From: Siphonodentalium dalli
Lineage: Eukaryota; Mollusca; Scaphopoda; Gadilida; Siphonodentaliidae
Assembly: GCA_032622095.1 (NCBI GenBank)
Contig: CP136063.1
Coordinates: 36,990,106-37,054,105 of the forward strand
Length of the DNA stretch: 64,000 nucleotides
Direction of reading: 5' to 3'
Shown: positions 49,340 to 60,804 of the stretch, piece by piece
Numbering within the stretch: the stretch's first letter is position 1
How the letters are laid out: every line of letters begins with the position of its first letter
Notes under the pieces: generated by a model
The model's input: only the letters and a program-made list of their open reading frames with translations
Databases searched by the model: none
What the model was told of the DNA's origin: nothing
Made by a program: the position numbers and the translations under genes

Positions 49340-49705
49340 ATGACTAATAAGCCTATAGCCAGACAGAACCAGGACCACAACAGAAACCAATATGGAATCT
49401 CGCTCTTAAACTTATGTCAACATCACGGATTTGTTATTTTGAACGGAAGGGCTGGTAAAGACAAAAATGTTGGCGCATTCACCAGTCAAAATAAGACCGT
49501 AATTGATTATACATTATCTTTAGCGACAGCTCTACCAGCTATATTGGACTTCCAAGTACTCCAATTTAGCCCATTAGCATCAGATATACATTGCTGTCTT
49601 GTACCAACGCTCAGTTCTGAATATGCACGTAAGTGGCCCACTGACAGTGACACGACGTCTGCCAGCAAAATGAACCGCGTAAAAAAGTGGGACCCTTCTA
49701 AATGA
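49340..49705 (+). pseudogene. LINE endonuclease, C-terminal part
   Basis: This 121-codon frame carries the second half of a LINE AP-endonuclease: NQYGISLLNLC, HGFVILNGR, GAFTSQNKTVIDYTL and a degenerate SDIHCCL. The last would be the SDH catalytic motif, but Ile separates Asp from His, so activity is doubtful. It is in a different frame from the following RT part, so a frameshift separates them. It begins 65 bp after the LTR element and lacks the ~50 residues expected between GDFNAR and this point, so sequence was lost or decayed at the insertion. Confidence 0.75.
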
Positions 49706-49758
49706 CCAGAATTTGTTGAAAATATTGATTATAATGCCATTTCCAGCATACACACTTA

Positions 49759-50676
49759 TTGAATTCACTCGATCCGAACAAGCTGTGCCCCGAAGCAATT
49801 AATATGCTTGTCACCTCCATAAGCAAAGTCATGACAACAACGGCAGAAAATACGCTAGGTGTACACACTGAACGGACAATTAGGCAGTCGAATAACCGTA
49901 GAAATGGTAAAAATAAACCATGGTTTAATGAAGCGTGCCGAATTGCACGACAGTCTTATCGGAGAGCTTCTCGTGCTCAAAAATTACGCCGGGACTCCAC
50001 CTCAGATAGAGATATGAAACAAGCGTCTCGCTTTTATAAAAGCGAAATGGACAAATCAATTAGAGCACCCAGAGATATGATTACTCGCGAAATGTCAGCT
50101 TCACAACACGGTAGCCCGCGTGATTTCTGGAAGAAAATTAGGGGCGGAAATTCTCAATGCATTGATGCTACCCTCGATGATTTGACACATTATTTTCAGA
50201 ACATCAATGCGACTAAACACGATGATGACCCATTATTAGAACGGGACATAATTGAACTATTTAACGTAGACGCGAATACCGACCTGAACCGACCGATCGC
50301 CGAAGAGGAAATAAGACAAGCAATTAAGGGTCTCAAAAATAACAAATCAAGCGGCCATGATCTTATTTTCAATGTCTATATCAAAGCCTCTTCAGATGTT
50401 TTCATCGGCATATACTGCAAATTGTTTAACATAGCACTAAACACGGGAATAATACGGGCAGATTGGGTGATAGGTACTTTTGTACCTCTTTACACAAATA
50501 AGGGTGACCCGACCGACCCCAGTAAGTATAGGCCGATCACCCTTCTGAGTTGTTTTGGTAAACTAAGATCTTATCCAACAGTTTGGGACAATTCACTGAC
50601 GATATTGACGTTACTTCAGAAAATCAGTCCGGTTTCAGGAAAAAATATTCGACTATCGACAACATTTTCATTTTAA
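49759..50676 (+). pseudogene. LINE linker and reverse transcriptase, N-terminal part
   Basis: The first ~120 residues resemble the linker of LINE ORF2 (NKPWFNEACRIARQSYRRA, then a basic helical region and DFWKKIRGG). RT motifs 0-2 follow: LKNNKSSGHDLIFN, then FVPLYTNKGDP, then YRPITLLSCFGKL. Downstream of about 50565 the family match leaves this frame and continues in the frame of 50583-51626, indicating a single indel. The last ~35 codons here are out-of-frame readthrough. Confidence 0.85.
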
Positions 50677-51626
50677 ATTTATTATTTGAAATAAATAGAA
50701 AATTGAACAAGAAATTATTATGCGCGTTCATTGACTCCCAAAAGGCATTCGATATGGTGTGGAGGCAAGGACTGTGGATGAAAATTTTGAAATATGGGAT
50801 AAATGGGAAAATATTTACGGTTATTGCCAACATGTATAATCATATTAAATCCTGTGTTCAAGCAGAGGGAAACAAATCCATTTACTTCCCCTGCCATGCC
50901 GGTGTTAGGCAAGGTAAGAACATGCCCCTACTATTCACACTGTACTTGAACGATTTGCAAGAATATTTACTTGATAACGACGTAGTGGGCTTAAAAACAA
51001 TAGACCTAGAAATAGAGAATCGACTCAACTGTTATGTGAAAATATTCATGATTATGTACGCCGATGATACGACAATCATGGCGGAAACCCCAAAAGTATC
51101 ACAACAACAACTGGTCCTCTATGAAAAATATTGCAATAAATGGAAATTAACAGTGAATATCGAGAAAACGAAAATTGTCAACCTGTCGAAGACCAGTCTT
51201 CCAAAAAAGACAAAATTTATGTTCAAAGGAAGAAGAATCGAAACAGTAAACACATTTAATTACCTTGGAATAATATTTTGCAAGTCTGGATCATTCACGA
51301 CGGTAAAAAAGGCCCTGGCAGAAAAAGCTACCAAAGCCATGTACGCAGTTATTGGAAATTCGCGAAAGCACTGTCTCTCGATCAAAATCCAACTTGATTT
51401 GTTTGACTTGCACGTTGTGCCAATTTTATTATATGGTTGCGAGATTTGGGGTTTCAGTAACAATGATATTCATGAAAAAGTTCATCGAAAATTTATGAAG
51501 CATATTCTTCACCTGAGGCCATATACTCCCAACTTTACGCTGTATGGGGAATGTGGGAGACTACCAATTGACGTGTATATAAACACGAGAATAATAAAAA
51601 TATTGGTGCAAAATTATGAACAGTGA
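50583..51626 (+). pseudogene. LINE reverse transcriptase core (347 codons)
   Basis: Reverse transcriptase copies the element's RNA at the nicked target. The catalytic motifs are intact: ENQSGFRKKYST, then CAFIDSQKAFDMVW (first Asp at residue 51), GVRQGKNMPLLFTLYLNDL, and MYADDTTIM (residues 159-162). A thumb-like region follows, with FNYLGIIF and YGCEIWGF, both standard for non-LTR RTs. The frame stops at 51626 and family-like sequence resumes 10 bases upstream of that in another frame. It is therefore one of at least three frameshifted pieces. The listed start is a TTG, and translation would come from the upstream piece. Confidence 0.9.
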
Positions 51627-51957
51627 GGAGGTGAGATATCCCAGAATACTTCTGAAATTAGCACAGACTATGTTCGATATCAACGCTAATCATTTCCCTT
51701 TGTTACACCGAATCTATGATTTATTAGACCATTGTAACCAATTACATGCATGGCACATGGAACGCATACCGGATACTGCCCAATTCGTTTCGTATATAAA
51801 GTGTAGTTTAATTTCACAATTCACGGATACTTGGGAAACTGATATGAACAACTCCAGTTGTGGTAAGATATACCAAATTTTTAAACACGACGTATCCTTC
51901 GAAAGGTATCTAACGTTGAACGTAGTAAACCGGATTATATTAGAGACCTTTCGCTAA
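51616..51957 (+). pseudogene. LINE ORF2 C-terminal region
   Basis: A 113-codon frame overlapping the end of the RT core by 11 bases. Its content (LLHRIYDLLDHCNQLHAW, then DTWETDMNNSSC, then FERYLTL) is like the helical region found between the thumb and the terminal zinc motif of CR1/Jockey-like LINEs. It ends before RHRLRIE-like sequence that would be expected next, and that region is broken up between 51957 and 52380. Confidence 0.65.
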
Positions 51958-52380
51958 AATCACTATTACGATTACGGATAGGATATATTGTCCTAGCAAA
52001 ATGGACACCATCACAACTTACCTGCGATACTAATTGGTGAGACGGCATGTTCCCGACTATATTCAGTTACACATCTATTTTATGGAAAATGTAATATGTG
52101 TCTCTTTCTGATCCCATGTTCTTATCCTTGTGTAATACACCACATGGATAGTGGTAGAGCGTCCCCAAGCAGGACCGGGGACAGGACCGGTGGCACATTC
52201 TTGACACATCTGCATATAATTAAACTGCGAGGGGTATATTTCGTCTCACATAAGAACCCCCGTGCGTAAAGATCGAATTTTGGCCGTATACTGGCAGGAT
52301 ATTTCCATATCCGTAATCGTATCCGTGATTTTTGCGAAAGGTTTCTAATATGTAAATTTAGAACAAGTAACCACCATTTA
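51958..52380. other. Decayed LINE sequence
   Basis: This stretch lies between two LINE-derived pieces and reads as LINE only in short segments. A 100-codon minus-strand ORF (52122-52424) is a shadow and is not called. Confidence 0.4.
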
Positions 52381-53044
52381 CCGATTGAAACAGGACGCTG
52401 GCGAAAACCTGAACAAACTGACATACTATGTCCACTCTGTAACTCCAGAAAGATTGGAGATTAATTTCATTATCTTCTTAAAGGTACTCAACCCGTAAAG
52501 AGGGTCCCCATCTCAACAGATTCCAACAACAACAATCCGATCAGAGGGTCCTATATTACTATTTCTTTGGCTTTGGGGGTAAAAAATATTTGATTCGAGT
52601 CGAGGAACCCATCAAACAAAGCTCAGAGTTATTAGATATTGATTTTTCAAATTTGTTATGTTCTCGAGATGAGTACCAATAACTGCCGTAATCTGCTCTG
52701 GATGTGTACTCAAATCTATTCAAACAGACAAGGATGAATAACTCTAAAATTAAGTGGTAATTTTAACGCAATTTTGACTGAGTTCTGGGCCAGATAGTAT
52801 TCCCGATAATGAAAAATAATAGATTTCTAAAATCGATATCTAACAAATCTGAGCTTTGATGGGTGACTTCCTCGACTCGAATCAAATATTTTTGACCCCC
52901 GAAGCCATTGAAATAGTAATTGATAGGAGTTTTATCGGGTTGAGTACCTTTAAATGCGAGAGACTATCACCAGAGAGACAGCGATTACTATCAACATTTA
53001 CTAACAAAAAAACAAAATACTATCGCAATGAGCGAAATACTTAA
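52381..53044 (+). pseudogene. LINE terminal Cys/His motif, split by a MITE
   Basis: Around 52400-52477 the plus strand reads RWRKPEQTDILCPLCNS, then a stop, then FHYLL. This resembles the C-terminal Cys-Cys-His-Cys motif of LINE ORF2 (IGDEFHYLL type). The TTAA MITE enters at 52478, and on its far side 52954-53044 resumes with CERLSPERQRLLSTFTNKK, which is the natural continuation. The two halves meet at the duplicated TTAA, so insertion rather than deletion broke the motif. Confidence 0.7.
52478..52953. mobile_element. TTAA-flanked MITE, family AGGTACTCAA, copy 2
   Basis: A 476-bp element with TTAA at 52478-52481 and 52950-52953. Tips: AAGGTACTCAACCCG and CGGGTTGAGTACCTT. It shares CCCCATCTCAACAGATTCCA, GACCCCCGAAGCCATTG and TTTGATGGGTGACTTCCTCG with the copies at 18229 and 22940. 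The host sequence continues cleanly across the insertion, giving a direct view of a TTAA target duplication. Confidence 0.9.
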
Positions 53045-53485
53045 CCAGAAAAATTCAACATACATACGGAAATTGTCCGACTTTATTAAAATAATCAATC
53101 GTGAACTTATAAATTCGGATAAGCTTGGATAGATACCGAAAATGATAGTAAATGACACTGTATTCCTACGAACCTGACACGAAATAACATGTGCAAGCGA
53201 CTAATCCAGAGTGGATGCATACTCTTAATTATATTACCTCGCTGGTAATATAATTGAGGGTGTCTATGCACTTTGTGTGGTCAGTTATATATGGCACCGT
53301 TGTATGTAGCGTCAGCAGACAGCACCTATGGCAAACAGGTATATTATTTATATTGCAAATACTTTTCATATATTATAATGTATATCATTTGAATATCTAT
53401 TATGTAAGTCATGTACATAAATGTATCATATGCTATCTTAATAGCTATGTATTATGGGTCAATAAGATTAAATGAATTGAATTGA
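53045..53485 (+). other. LINE 3' untranslated region and tail
   Basis: AT-rich non-coding sequence follows, ending ATTAAATGAATTGAATTGAGG at about 53470-53487. Short AT-rich repeated tails such as (AATTG) are usual for CR1/Jockey-like 3' ends. Minisatellite sequence resumes at 53486. Confidence 0.6.
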
Positions 53486-53560
53486 GGATACTTGACAGCG
53501 CACAAATCACAGCGTTTATAATTTGATACTTCGATGACGGTTGGTATTTATTTTGTGGAT
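53486..53560. repeat. Isolated unit of the 70-bp minisatellite
   Basis: GGATACTTGACAGCGCACAA, ATCACAGCGTTTATAATTTG and ATACTTCGATGACGGTTGGT match the consensus of the array at 41920-42475. It is read as the other half of that array, separated by the LINE. Confidence 0.9.
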
Positions 53561-53569
53561 ACGTTATGG

Positions 53570-55085
53570 TTTATGACATTTCACAAAGTTTACATAGACT
53601 GCGCGCAATAGAGTTATCCCTCTGTAATTGTTGTTCCCTGCTTTGTGTAGATTGACTATCAACCCTTGTTTGGCCGGAATAGGCATATAGTTGTGTTTCG
53701 AAAACATGTAAATAGACCAGCTAAGTACGGCAGCAATTCATCGTTAGTATATATTATGTGTTCATTTGTCGATCAGCTATTACCACTAGATGTGTGCTTC
53801 AGTGAGTTAACAATGGTTAAAGGAAATATTAATTTTGGACTGTACACGAATACGCAGCCCAACAGTATTATACTTTCCGGGGACGTAATTTGGAAATGTT
53901 TCAAATCCTGTCATCCCATTGTTACTTTTATAGTTTTAACAGTTTATAAGCAATACATAATGGATATGAAACAGTTTATAGACAATACGTTTTGTTTTTA
54001 TCACATAGCATGTTTCATCTGCTACTGACACCTTGAATGATTTGTCCTTCGTTTGGCTCTAGAGTCGAGTCCAGTGTACGTGGGCATTGTTTACTGCAGT
54101 GATGGACTAGAACATATGTCGCGTTAATACAATGCTCTGCACTCGTCTTTTCCTGAACCAGAATATTTGGTGTATCCCCATCATATCTACTTACTGTGGT
54201 CTTATGATACTCTTTGGTCGAATTTTGTGCGGGATATATAGATTTATCTATATAGTTGTCTTTGACAACATTTTCTGCAAAGATAATATTCGATAATTTA
54301 CAACTCTAGTAAGAGTATCGATAACTAGAAGCGTATGACAATTTGTTGTATAACTCCAGCCCAATCCTTGTTATTCTTTGGAACGATCAGCTCATCCATA
54401 TCCACGATGTTAAGGAATTAACTGTCTCGCCTATATATCTATACAAATAGTCGTTGAGCGCGCTGTTCTGACAAACGTAATGTAACTTTTTATTTCCCGG
54501 TGCTCCTGGGTAGATTTTGACATTACCATAATTCCTGAAGTGAAGACTCCGTATGTTGCATGGATACACGCCAACAATAGCTTCTGAAATGTATGTGTGC
54601 TGTGCAGTGTGTGGTTAACTCTCGTGTCAAGACTAACTTTGCAGAAGACGAAATTTATGCGCCCAATATTCTGTTGACCCCGATCGTCGATATCAATGGG
54701 TGGATGTCGCTGTATTCACAATTATCGGCCTTGGTGGTTGTCATGTATTCACAGTTATGGGCTTTGGTGGTTGAGTCGTGTAGAGGCAGATGAGACGTTG
54801 GTTCTGTGTATTATCATTCTGCGATTGAAACCACGAACGGATCCCGAGCTCCAGTGATGTTGCACGTGAAGAACGCGCCGCTCATTCTGAATAAATAGAA
54901 CAAAATACGCATGTTTATACCATAAAACTTCAAACTTCAGACTTTGCTGTAAAAAAATAAATGTTATTGGCTAGAAAACAACTCCTGCTATATCAGCGGG
55001 AGCGGTCGACAATTGTGGATAAGTCGAACGACCGGTGAACAGATAAACTGCGAAGTTGTGACCCACGCGAGGCTGCATGTGTTGT
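53570..55085. repeat. Direct duplication D, copy 1 (~1.5 kb)
   Basis: GACATTTCACAAAGTTT, CGGAATAGGCATATAGTTGT, CTAGATGTGTGCTTCAGTGA, CGATAACTAGAAGCGTATGA, GGTGCTCCTGGGTAGATTTT and TCGAACGACCGGTGAACAGA occur here and again in the same order in copy 2. ORFs inside (for example 53666-54028) are disrupted in the other copy, so coding is unlikely. Confidence 0.85.
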
Positions 55086-56495
55086 GATGCTCTCTTTTTG
55101 TTTTGTTTTGTTTTGAAAGACATACATTATATCATTAGCCATTCTCATTACATCACCTATAGAGGACACATTAACGCATGTGTCTTATTTCCTATTTATA
55201 ATACTAATAATAATGTGTAATAGCAATAACACCCACATGGGTAGGTTGCCCTATACAGTGTAATACATTATACTGGTTATAACAATACATGTGAAATTAA
55301 GCATGCTATCTTTTATAACATTTAAACATACAATCATAATAAGAAAAAAAATATATATATGGTACTACCACGTACTACCTATAGTGGTGTATCAATGTGA
55401 GTACAAGCATACTGTCCTATAATATTCACAATACATAATTCCATAATCAATGTATATCTCAATACGGTTTGTTTCTCAGATCTATTATGCTCTTTAATCT
55501 GAAATGATTTGACACTGTTCTGTTCGGAGTTTGAATAATTGTTTAACCATGTTGCAGATTTTCGCACATATGCGAGGACATCTGTTTTCTAGAATAGTTA
55601 TGAATTGATACTCTTGGTCTAATAGTTGGAATTTATGTAATTATTTTCCATTATGGAAAATAATTCCGATCTCAGTGACGCGTAAAGAGGACAATCCATA
55701 ATGAAGTGAACTTCGTCCTCTATTTGCTTTTTTGTATTGAAACAAAAGGTACATACTCTATCTGGTAAGGGTATCGGGGGTTGGTAATGTCTACGAATTT
55801 ATTCAGATTTTCCAATATGTTCGCATATATATATAGACTGTGGTACCTTTGCACAAACGACATTTCGAACATTAAATTATCGTATGTGCTGGGAACTGTT
55901 TTCCAAGATCTAGGTTGGTGGCTATATGCATGTAGTGTGGTACATACTGAGAGTAGCCATACACATGTAGTGTTGTAAATATTTTTCGACTGTTTGTGTA
56001 TGTTTTCAAAAGTAGATACATAGGTTTGGACCGGTGCACTTTTAACGAATACATGTTCAATTCAACTGTCGAGAAGAAGCGATTCATTTCTTCAAGAAGA
56101 AATAGTGTTAAGACAGGGAGTCAATACCAATATTGAGGTCGAGATTTGCGCCGTAGCCTGTAGGTGCATATAAACAACTTTACCACATTTCTTTGAGTGA
56201 TATGAGTGATATAGAGTGTTCAATTATAGGAAGGTTAAGACTGAAACTGACCAATTCATAGTATTGTCAGATTGGTATAGATTCCATGCAGAAGTATTTG
56301 AATCCCACGAAGCGGTGCATCTAGCCGGCGGTTACGAAAGGATACACTGTGTGATAGAATTCAGGCAATTCATTTCTGCGATAATTAAGCTAGTGTGGCC
56401 AAGTGGTTAGTTGCTAAACCAAGCTGTGGTAGAGTGTTCGTGAATTACAATCTGACCGGGTTCCCCCTTAAACTGTCAGTGGGCAACTCTGGTTT
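55086..56495. other. Unassigned stretch between the duplication copies
   Basis: It holds a TTTTG-type run near 55095, AT-rich sequence and short ORFs without domains. No shared repeat was found before the R1 copy at 56500. Confidence 0.3.
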
Positions 56496-56499
56496 ATCT

Positions 56500-56700
56500 T
56501 GAAGAGATGTGAAACACTCCGGTATGGTGATCAAATAGAAATTGAGAATAGTCTTGCTCAAAGTAGTTATTTTTTACGAATATATATCCAACTTTACAGC
56601 ACACATCGTCATTCGTACATATTAATTAAATGCATTGACTCTCGATGGCGAATAAATTTGCGTTAATTTGTCGCCTATTGTTGCCTTCCGAATCGAGATG
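56500..56700. repeat. Dispersed repeat R1, copy 2
   Basis: GATGTGAAACACTCCGGTAT, GATCAAATAGAAATTGAGAA, CAAAGTAGTTATTTTTTACG and GACTCTCGATGGCGAA parallel the copy at 24910-25110. The family is unknown. Confidence 0.7.
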
Positions 56701-57026
56701 TGAATAATCACAATGAAGTTAAGATTTTTTGCAGACTGAGTCGGTATGTAGGAAAATGTGTACACATGGGTCACTTGACCAGGGGAATATAATTGGATAT
56801 TTGCATTTGATCGCAGATGACCAAAGGCTCTATCCAGAACTAATTTACTGGACTCGTTTTGTAAATTCCGCTATAGACTGGGGACTCGGTGCAGATCCTC
56901 TATTTCTTGTATCCAGATTGTTTCTCAGTCCAATCGCGATAATGCCGTGCCGTTTAGTTTATTCATATTTATTAAATTTATCTACCAGAGGACTCGTCTC
57001 CTCATTATCCGATTAAAGACTGAAGG

Positions 57027-58560
57027 CCACAGACATTTCACAAAGTTTGTAGACTGCGTGCAATAGAGTTATCCCTCTGTAGTTGTCCAACTTTCTAACA
57101 TTGTTGTTCACTGCTTTGTGTAGGTTTACTATCAACCCTTGATTCGCCGGAATAGGCATATAGTTGTGTAAACATGTAAATAGACCAGCTAAGTACGGCA
57201 GCACTTCAACGTTAGTATATAATTATTATGTGTTCATTTGTCAATCCGCTATTACGACTAGATGTGTGCTTTAGTGAGTTAACAATGGTTAAAGAAATAT
57301 TAAGTTTGGACTGTACACGAATACGCAGCCAGCAGTATTATACTTTCCGGAGACTTAATTTGGAAATGTTTCAAATTCTGTCATCCCATTGTTACTTTTA
57401 TAGTTTTAACAGTTTATAGACAATACATAATGGATATGAAACAGTTTATAGACAATACGTTTTGTTGTTATCACATAACATGTTTCATATGCTACTGACA
57501 TTTTGAATGATTTGTCCTTCGTATGGCTCTAGAGTCGAGTCCAGTGTACGTGGGCATTGTTTACTGTAGTGATGGACTAGAACATATGTCGAGTTAATAC
57601 AATGCTCTGTACTCGTCTTTTCCCTGAACCAGAATATTTGGTGTATCCCCATCAGATCTACTTACTGTGGTCTTATGATACTCTTTGATCGAATTTTGTG
57701 CGGGAATATATAGTTTTATCTATACAGTTGTCTCGGACAACATTTTCTACAAAGATAATATTCGATAATTTACAACTCTAGTTAGAGTATCGATAACTAG
57801 AAGCGTATGACAATTTGTTGTATAACTCCAGCCCAATCCTTGTTATTCTTTGGAACGATCAGCTCATCCATATCCACGACGGTAAGGAATTAACTGTATC
57901 GCCTATATATCTATACAAATAGGCATTGAGCGCGCTATTCTGACAAAAGTAATGTCCCTTATTATTTCCCGGTGCTCCTGGGTAGATTTTGACATTATGA
58001 TATTTCCTGAAGTGAAGACCTGTATGTTGCATGGATACACGCCAACAATGGCTTCTGAAATGTCAGTGTGCTGTGTGTGGTTAACTCTCGTGTTAAGACT
58101 AATGTTGAGGAAGATGAACTTTCTGCGCCCAATATTCTGTTGACCCCAGTCGTCGATATCAATGTGTGGATGTCGATGTATTCACAATTATCGGCCTTGG
58201 TGGTTGTCATGTATTCACAGTTATCGGCCTTGTTGGTTGATTCGTGTAGAGGCAGATGAGACGTTGGTTCTGAATATTATCATTCTGCGATTGAAACCAG
58301 TAACGGATCCGAGCTCCAGTGATGTTGCACGTGAAGAACGCACCGCTCATTCTGAATAAATATAACACAATACGGATGTTTATACCATAAAACTGCAAAC
58401 TTCAAACTTTGTTGTAAAGAACATAAATGTTATCGGCCAGAAAACACCTCCTGCTATATCAGCGGGCGCGGTCGACAATTGTGTATAAGTCGAACGACCG
58501 GTGAACAGATAAACTGCGAAGTTGTGAATCACGCGAGGCTTCATGTGTTGTGAGGCTCTC
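57027..58560. repeat. Direct duplication D, copy 2 (~1.5 kb)
   Basis: This is the partner of 53570-55085, offset by about 3455 bp at the left end and 3466 bp at the right end. Substitutions and small indels are scattered evenly through it. The duplicated block includes the CGCTCATTCTGAATAAATA segment and the GCTATATCAGCGGG / GTCGACAATTGT segment. The origin is unresolved: either tandem segmental duplication or two insertions of one element. Confidence 0.85.
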
Positions 58561-60440
58561 TTGTGAGGTTCCCATAGAATCGCTGTGCTTGCCAAATTGT
58601 TCATTGCTTTCTATTTCAACAAATTGCGTAACAACTTATAGGTGTTCTGTATTAAGTATATCCATGCAGTTTTCACTGAAGCTCGCAAAAACTATTTTCG
58701 AATTGTTTATTTATGCTCGTGAAGTTAAACAACTCATTTTTCGAAGTGTTTATTTATACCCGTTAAGTTAAACAACTCATGTCCGTCTTTTTTTTACTAG
58801 TTTAATTTTAATTTAACTCCGTTCGAGTGTCTTTATTTATCTTGACGGGAATTGTTTACGTCATAACAATGCCATTTGTTTGACTAATTTTAAATAGAAG
58901 AGACGCATTATTATAGTTTTCTCACAGGTTAAGTGTAGGGTGTGTCTAGTTGTTGTGTCTGGTTGCCTTTGTTATCCTTGTAATTGTAACTATTTACTTA
59001 ACTCGTTGTCGGAGATTTGCGCAACTCTCAAAAACTAATACTAATTCGAATATTCCTAACGATGGTACTATTTAGATTTTCGAATTTCAGGCGTGCAATG
59101 GTACTAGTTAAATCGAAATCAATAAAAATAATTTGTCCTTCCAACTTTTAACCTGTCTATGTTCACAAAAAAAGAATCAAACTACATTCACAGGAAGGAA
59201 ATGAGAAACAAAATGTTGTTCGTTTGAAATATTCTGGGCTTTTTTGAGCAATATTTTCAAAGAGGAAAGGTTTTCTGAAGAGGTGTAGGCGGCAAACGTA
59301 CTTCAGAAGACTTATGCAGGTCAACACTGTGTGCACAAATCAACGCTGCACAATCCTCCCTAACAAGGAATTCTTTAGCGGAGCTAAAGAAGGCAAATAA
59401 TAAATGAGCAGCGGGGATAAACAAACCGCGTTATAAGCTCTACCATTAATGGTACCTTGTATATAATCAAGGACATGCAGTAGAAATGCATGTGATCACG
59501 GCTGATTCATATCCATCAATGGAGAAGGGAACAACAGACTATGTTACGGGGGGAGTGGGGGATTATATATCAGTATATAGAAGGGGCACAACTGTGGGCG
59601 GTTCAATTGTGAGCAGGCGACCAGGTTCAAACTGAGATTCATCTGAGTTGTCCTCTGCTGTTGATAATATGGCATGAACATATTCAATGTCTAATGTCAA
59701 TGCCAAGTTGGGTGGTATATCATAATCGTCGGTGTACGTGTCATATGCATTGTGCATATCATAACTGTGCTCTTCTGTAGAGACTTCATAATCATTCTGA
59801 GCTTCTTGAGCAATATTGTGAGCGCACAGCTTGGTGTGAAGCTCAGTAAGGGGTATATCATCTCCGTCTACAGATCTGATCGGACCTGGCGTTTTCAGAG
59901 TCAGAATCAGAACAGGAGGAAGGGGCACACAATTTCATTGCGGTAATAGTGTTGCCCCGTACCGGCCAACTTATTTTGGTGCGATTATCTTTGTCCACTA
60001 CATGTGTATGCCGTTGTGCTGAATTATAATCAAGTAAGTTAGGATCAACATACAACAATCATGGCAGGTGAATGGCTAATAATACATGGATAAAACGTGC
60101 ACGAACAAATGCACAAACATGTTTCCGATCAAAACGTCATATAAAGCCACATAGTCTAATGGTATGGCTGTCACATGTGGGACTAATGTATGGTGTTAGA
60201 GTTTGGTGTTATTTGTCGATTGCATTTTGTTATCCGTGTGACGTTTGCCAAACCGTATTGTGAAGAAGTTAGTTGAAAATGACTTGTGTGCACCATTCCG
60301 TGTGTCTAAATGGACGATATTTAAGTGTTGATGCGGGTTCAGTATGTCCAGTGCGATTTGTTAACAATGAGGCCTTGTGAATAATTTGGTTTGTTACAAC
60401 TGGATTAGATATATGTGAGTTACACCCAGACAATGTCAAC
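58561..60440. other. Largely unassigned stretch
   Basis: Apart from the minus-strand ORF at 59563-59928 nothing was recognised. Sequence near 60100-60135 (CATAGTCTAATGGTATGGC) resembles a tRNA A box, but the rest does not fold into a tRNA. Confidence 0.3.
59563..59928 (-). CDS. Hypothetical acidic ORF (121 codons), possibly a retroelement remnant
   Basis: The frame is acidic and rich in Tyr, Asp, Pro and Thr (HNAYDTYTDDYDIPPNLAL, DNSDESQFEPGRLL), with the composition of a real protein rather than random AT-rich DNA. I recognise no domain. Upstream on the same strand a second frame (59858-60058) overlaps it and contains TKISWPVRGNTITAMK and a Ser/Asp-rich run; a frameshift could have split one protein. 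No enzyme motif, signal peptide or membrane segment is visible. It might be the tail of an LTR-element polyprotein or an exon of a host gene. Confidence 0.2.
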   Translation of the reverse strand: MPLPPVLILTLKTPGPIRSVDGDDIPLTELHTKLCAHNIAQEAQNDYEVSTEEHSYDMHNAYDTYTDDYDIPPNLALTLDIEYVHAILSTAEDNSDESQFEPGRLLTIEPPTVVPLLYTDI

Positions 60441-60445
60441 CCTTT

Positions 60446-60800
60446 AAACTGCCTGTGGACGATACAACTCAGTTAATAACAAATAAACCGAAGATCGCTA
60501 CAAACTGCCCGTGGACGATGCAACTCAGTCAATAACAAATAAACCAAATATGGCAACAAACTGCCTGTGGACGATACAACTCAGTCAATAACAAATAAAC
60601 CAAAGATGGCTACAAACTGCCTGTGGACGGTACAAATCAGTCAATAACAAATAACCAAAGATCGCTACAAACTGCCTATGGACGATACAACTCAGTTAAT
60701 AACAAATAAACCAAATATGGCTACAAACAGCCTGTGGTCGATACAACTCAGTTAATATTAAATAAACCGAAGACACTTTTACAAACTGCCTGTTGACGAT
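60446..60800. repeat. 56-bp tandem repeat, seven copies
   Basis: AAACTGCCTGTGGACGATAC and AACTCAGTCAATAACAAATAAACC recur with starts at about 60446, 60502, 60558, 60614, 60669, 60725 and 60783. The units vary at a few positions, such as GATCGCTAC or TATGGCTAC. Confidence 0.9.
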
Positions 60801-60804
60801 ACAA

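Larger units (their letters stand above)
42476..53485 (+). mobile_element. CR1/Jockey-like LINE, interrupted by an LTR element and a MITE
   Basis: The parts of one non-LTR retrotransposon appear in order on the plus strand: an N-terminal region with a partial endonuclease (42533-44620), the C-terminal endonuclease part (49340-49705), the linker and reverse transcriptase (49759-51957), a Cys/His motif near 52415-52455 and a 3' tail ending AATGAATTGAATTGA at 53485. The same minisatellite borders it on both sides, which marks the limits. Removing the LTR element (4511 bp) and the MITE (476 bp) leaves about 6 kb, a normal length for this group. Clade assignment rests on the RT motifs and is not certain (CR1, L2 or Jockey-like). 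That both halves belong to the same copy is inferred from order, orientation and lack of overlap. Confidence 0.75.

Noticed and set aside
53666-54028. 120-codon ORF in duplication copy 1
   Set aside because: The corresponding region of copy 2 (57228-57419) is frameshifted and shorter, so no selection for coding is apparent.
60095-60185. tRNA-like sequence (CATAGTCTAATGGTATGGC, then CTGTCACATGTGGGA)
   Set aside because: An A-box-like stretch is present, but no matching B box, T arm or acceptor pairing could be formed.
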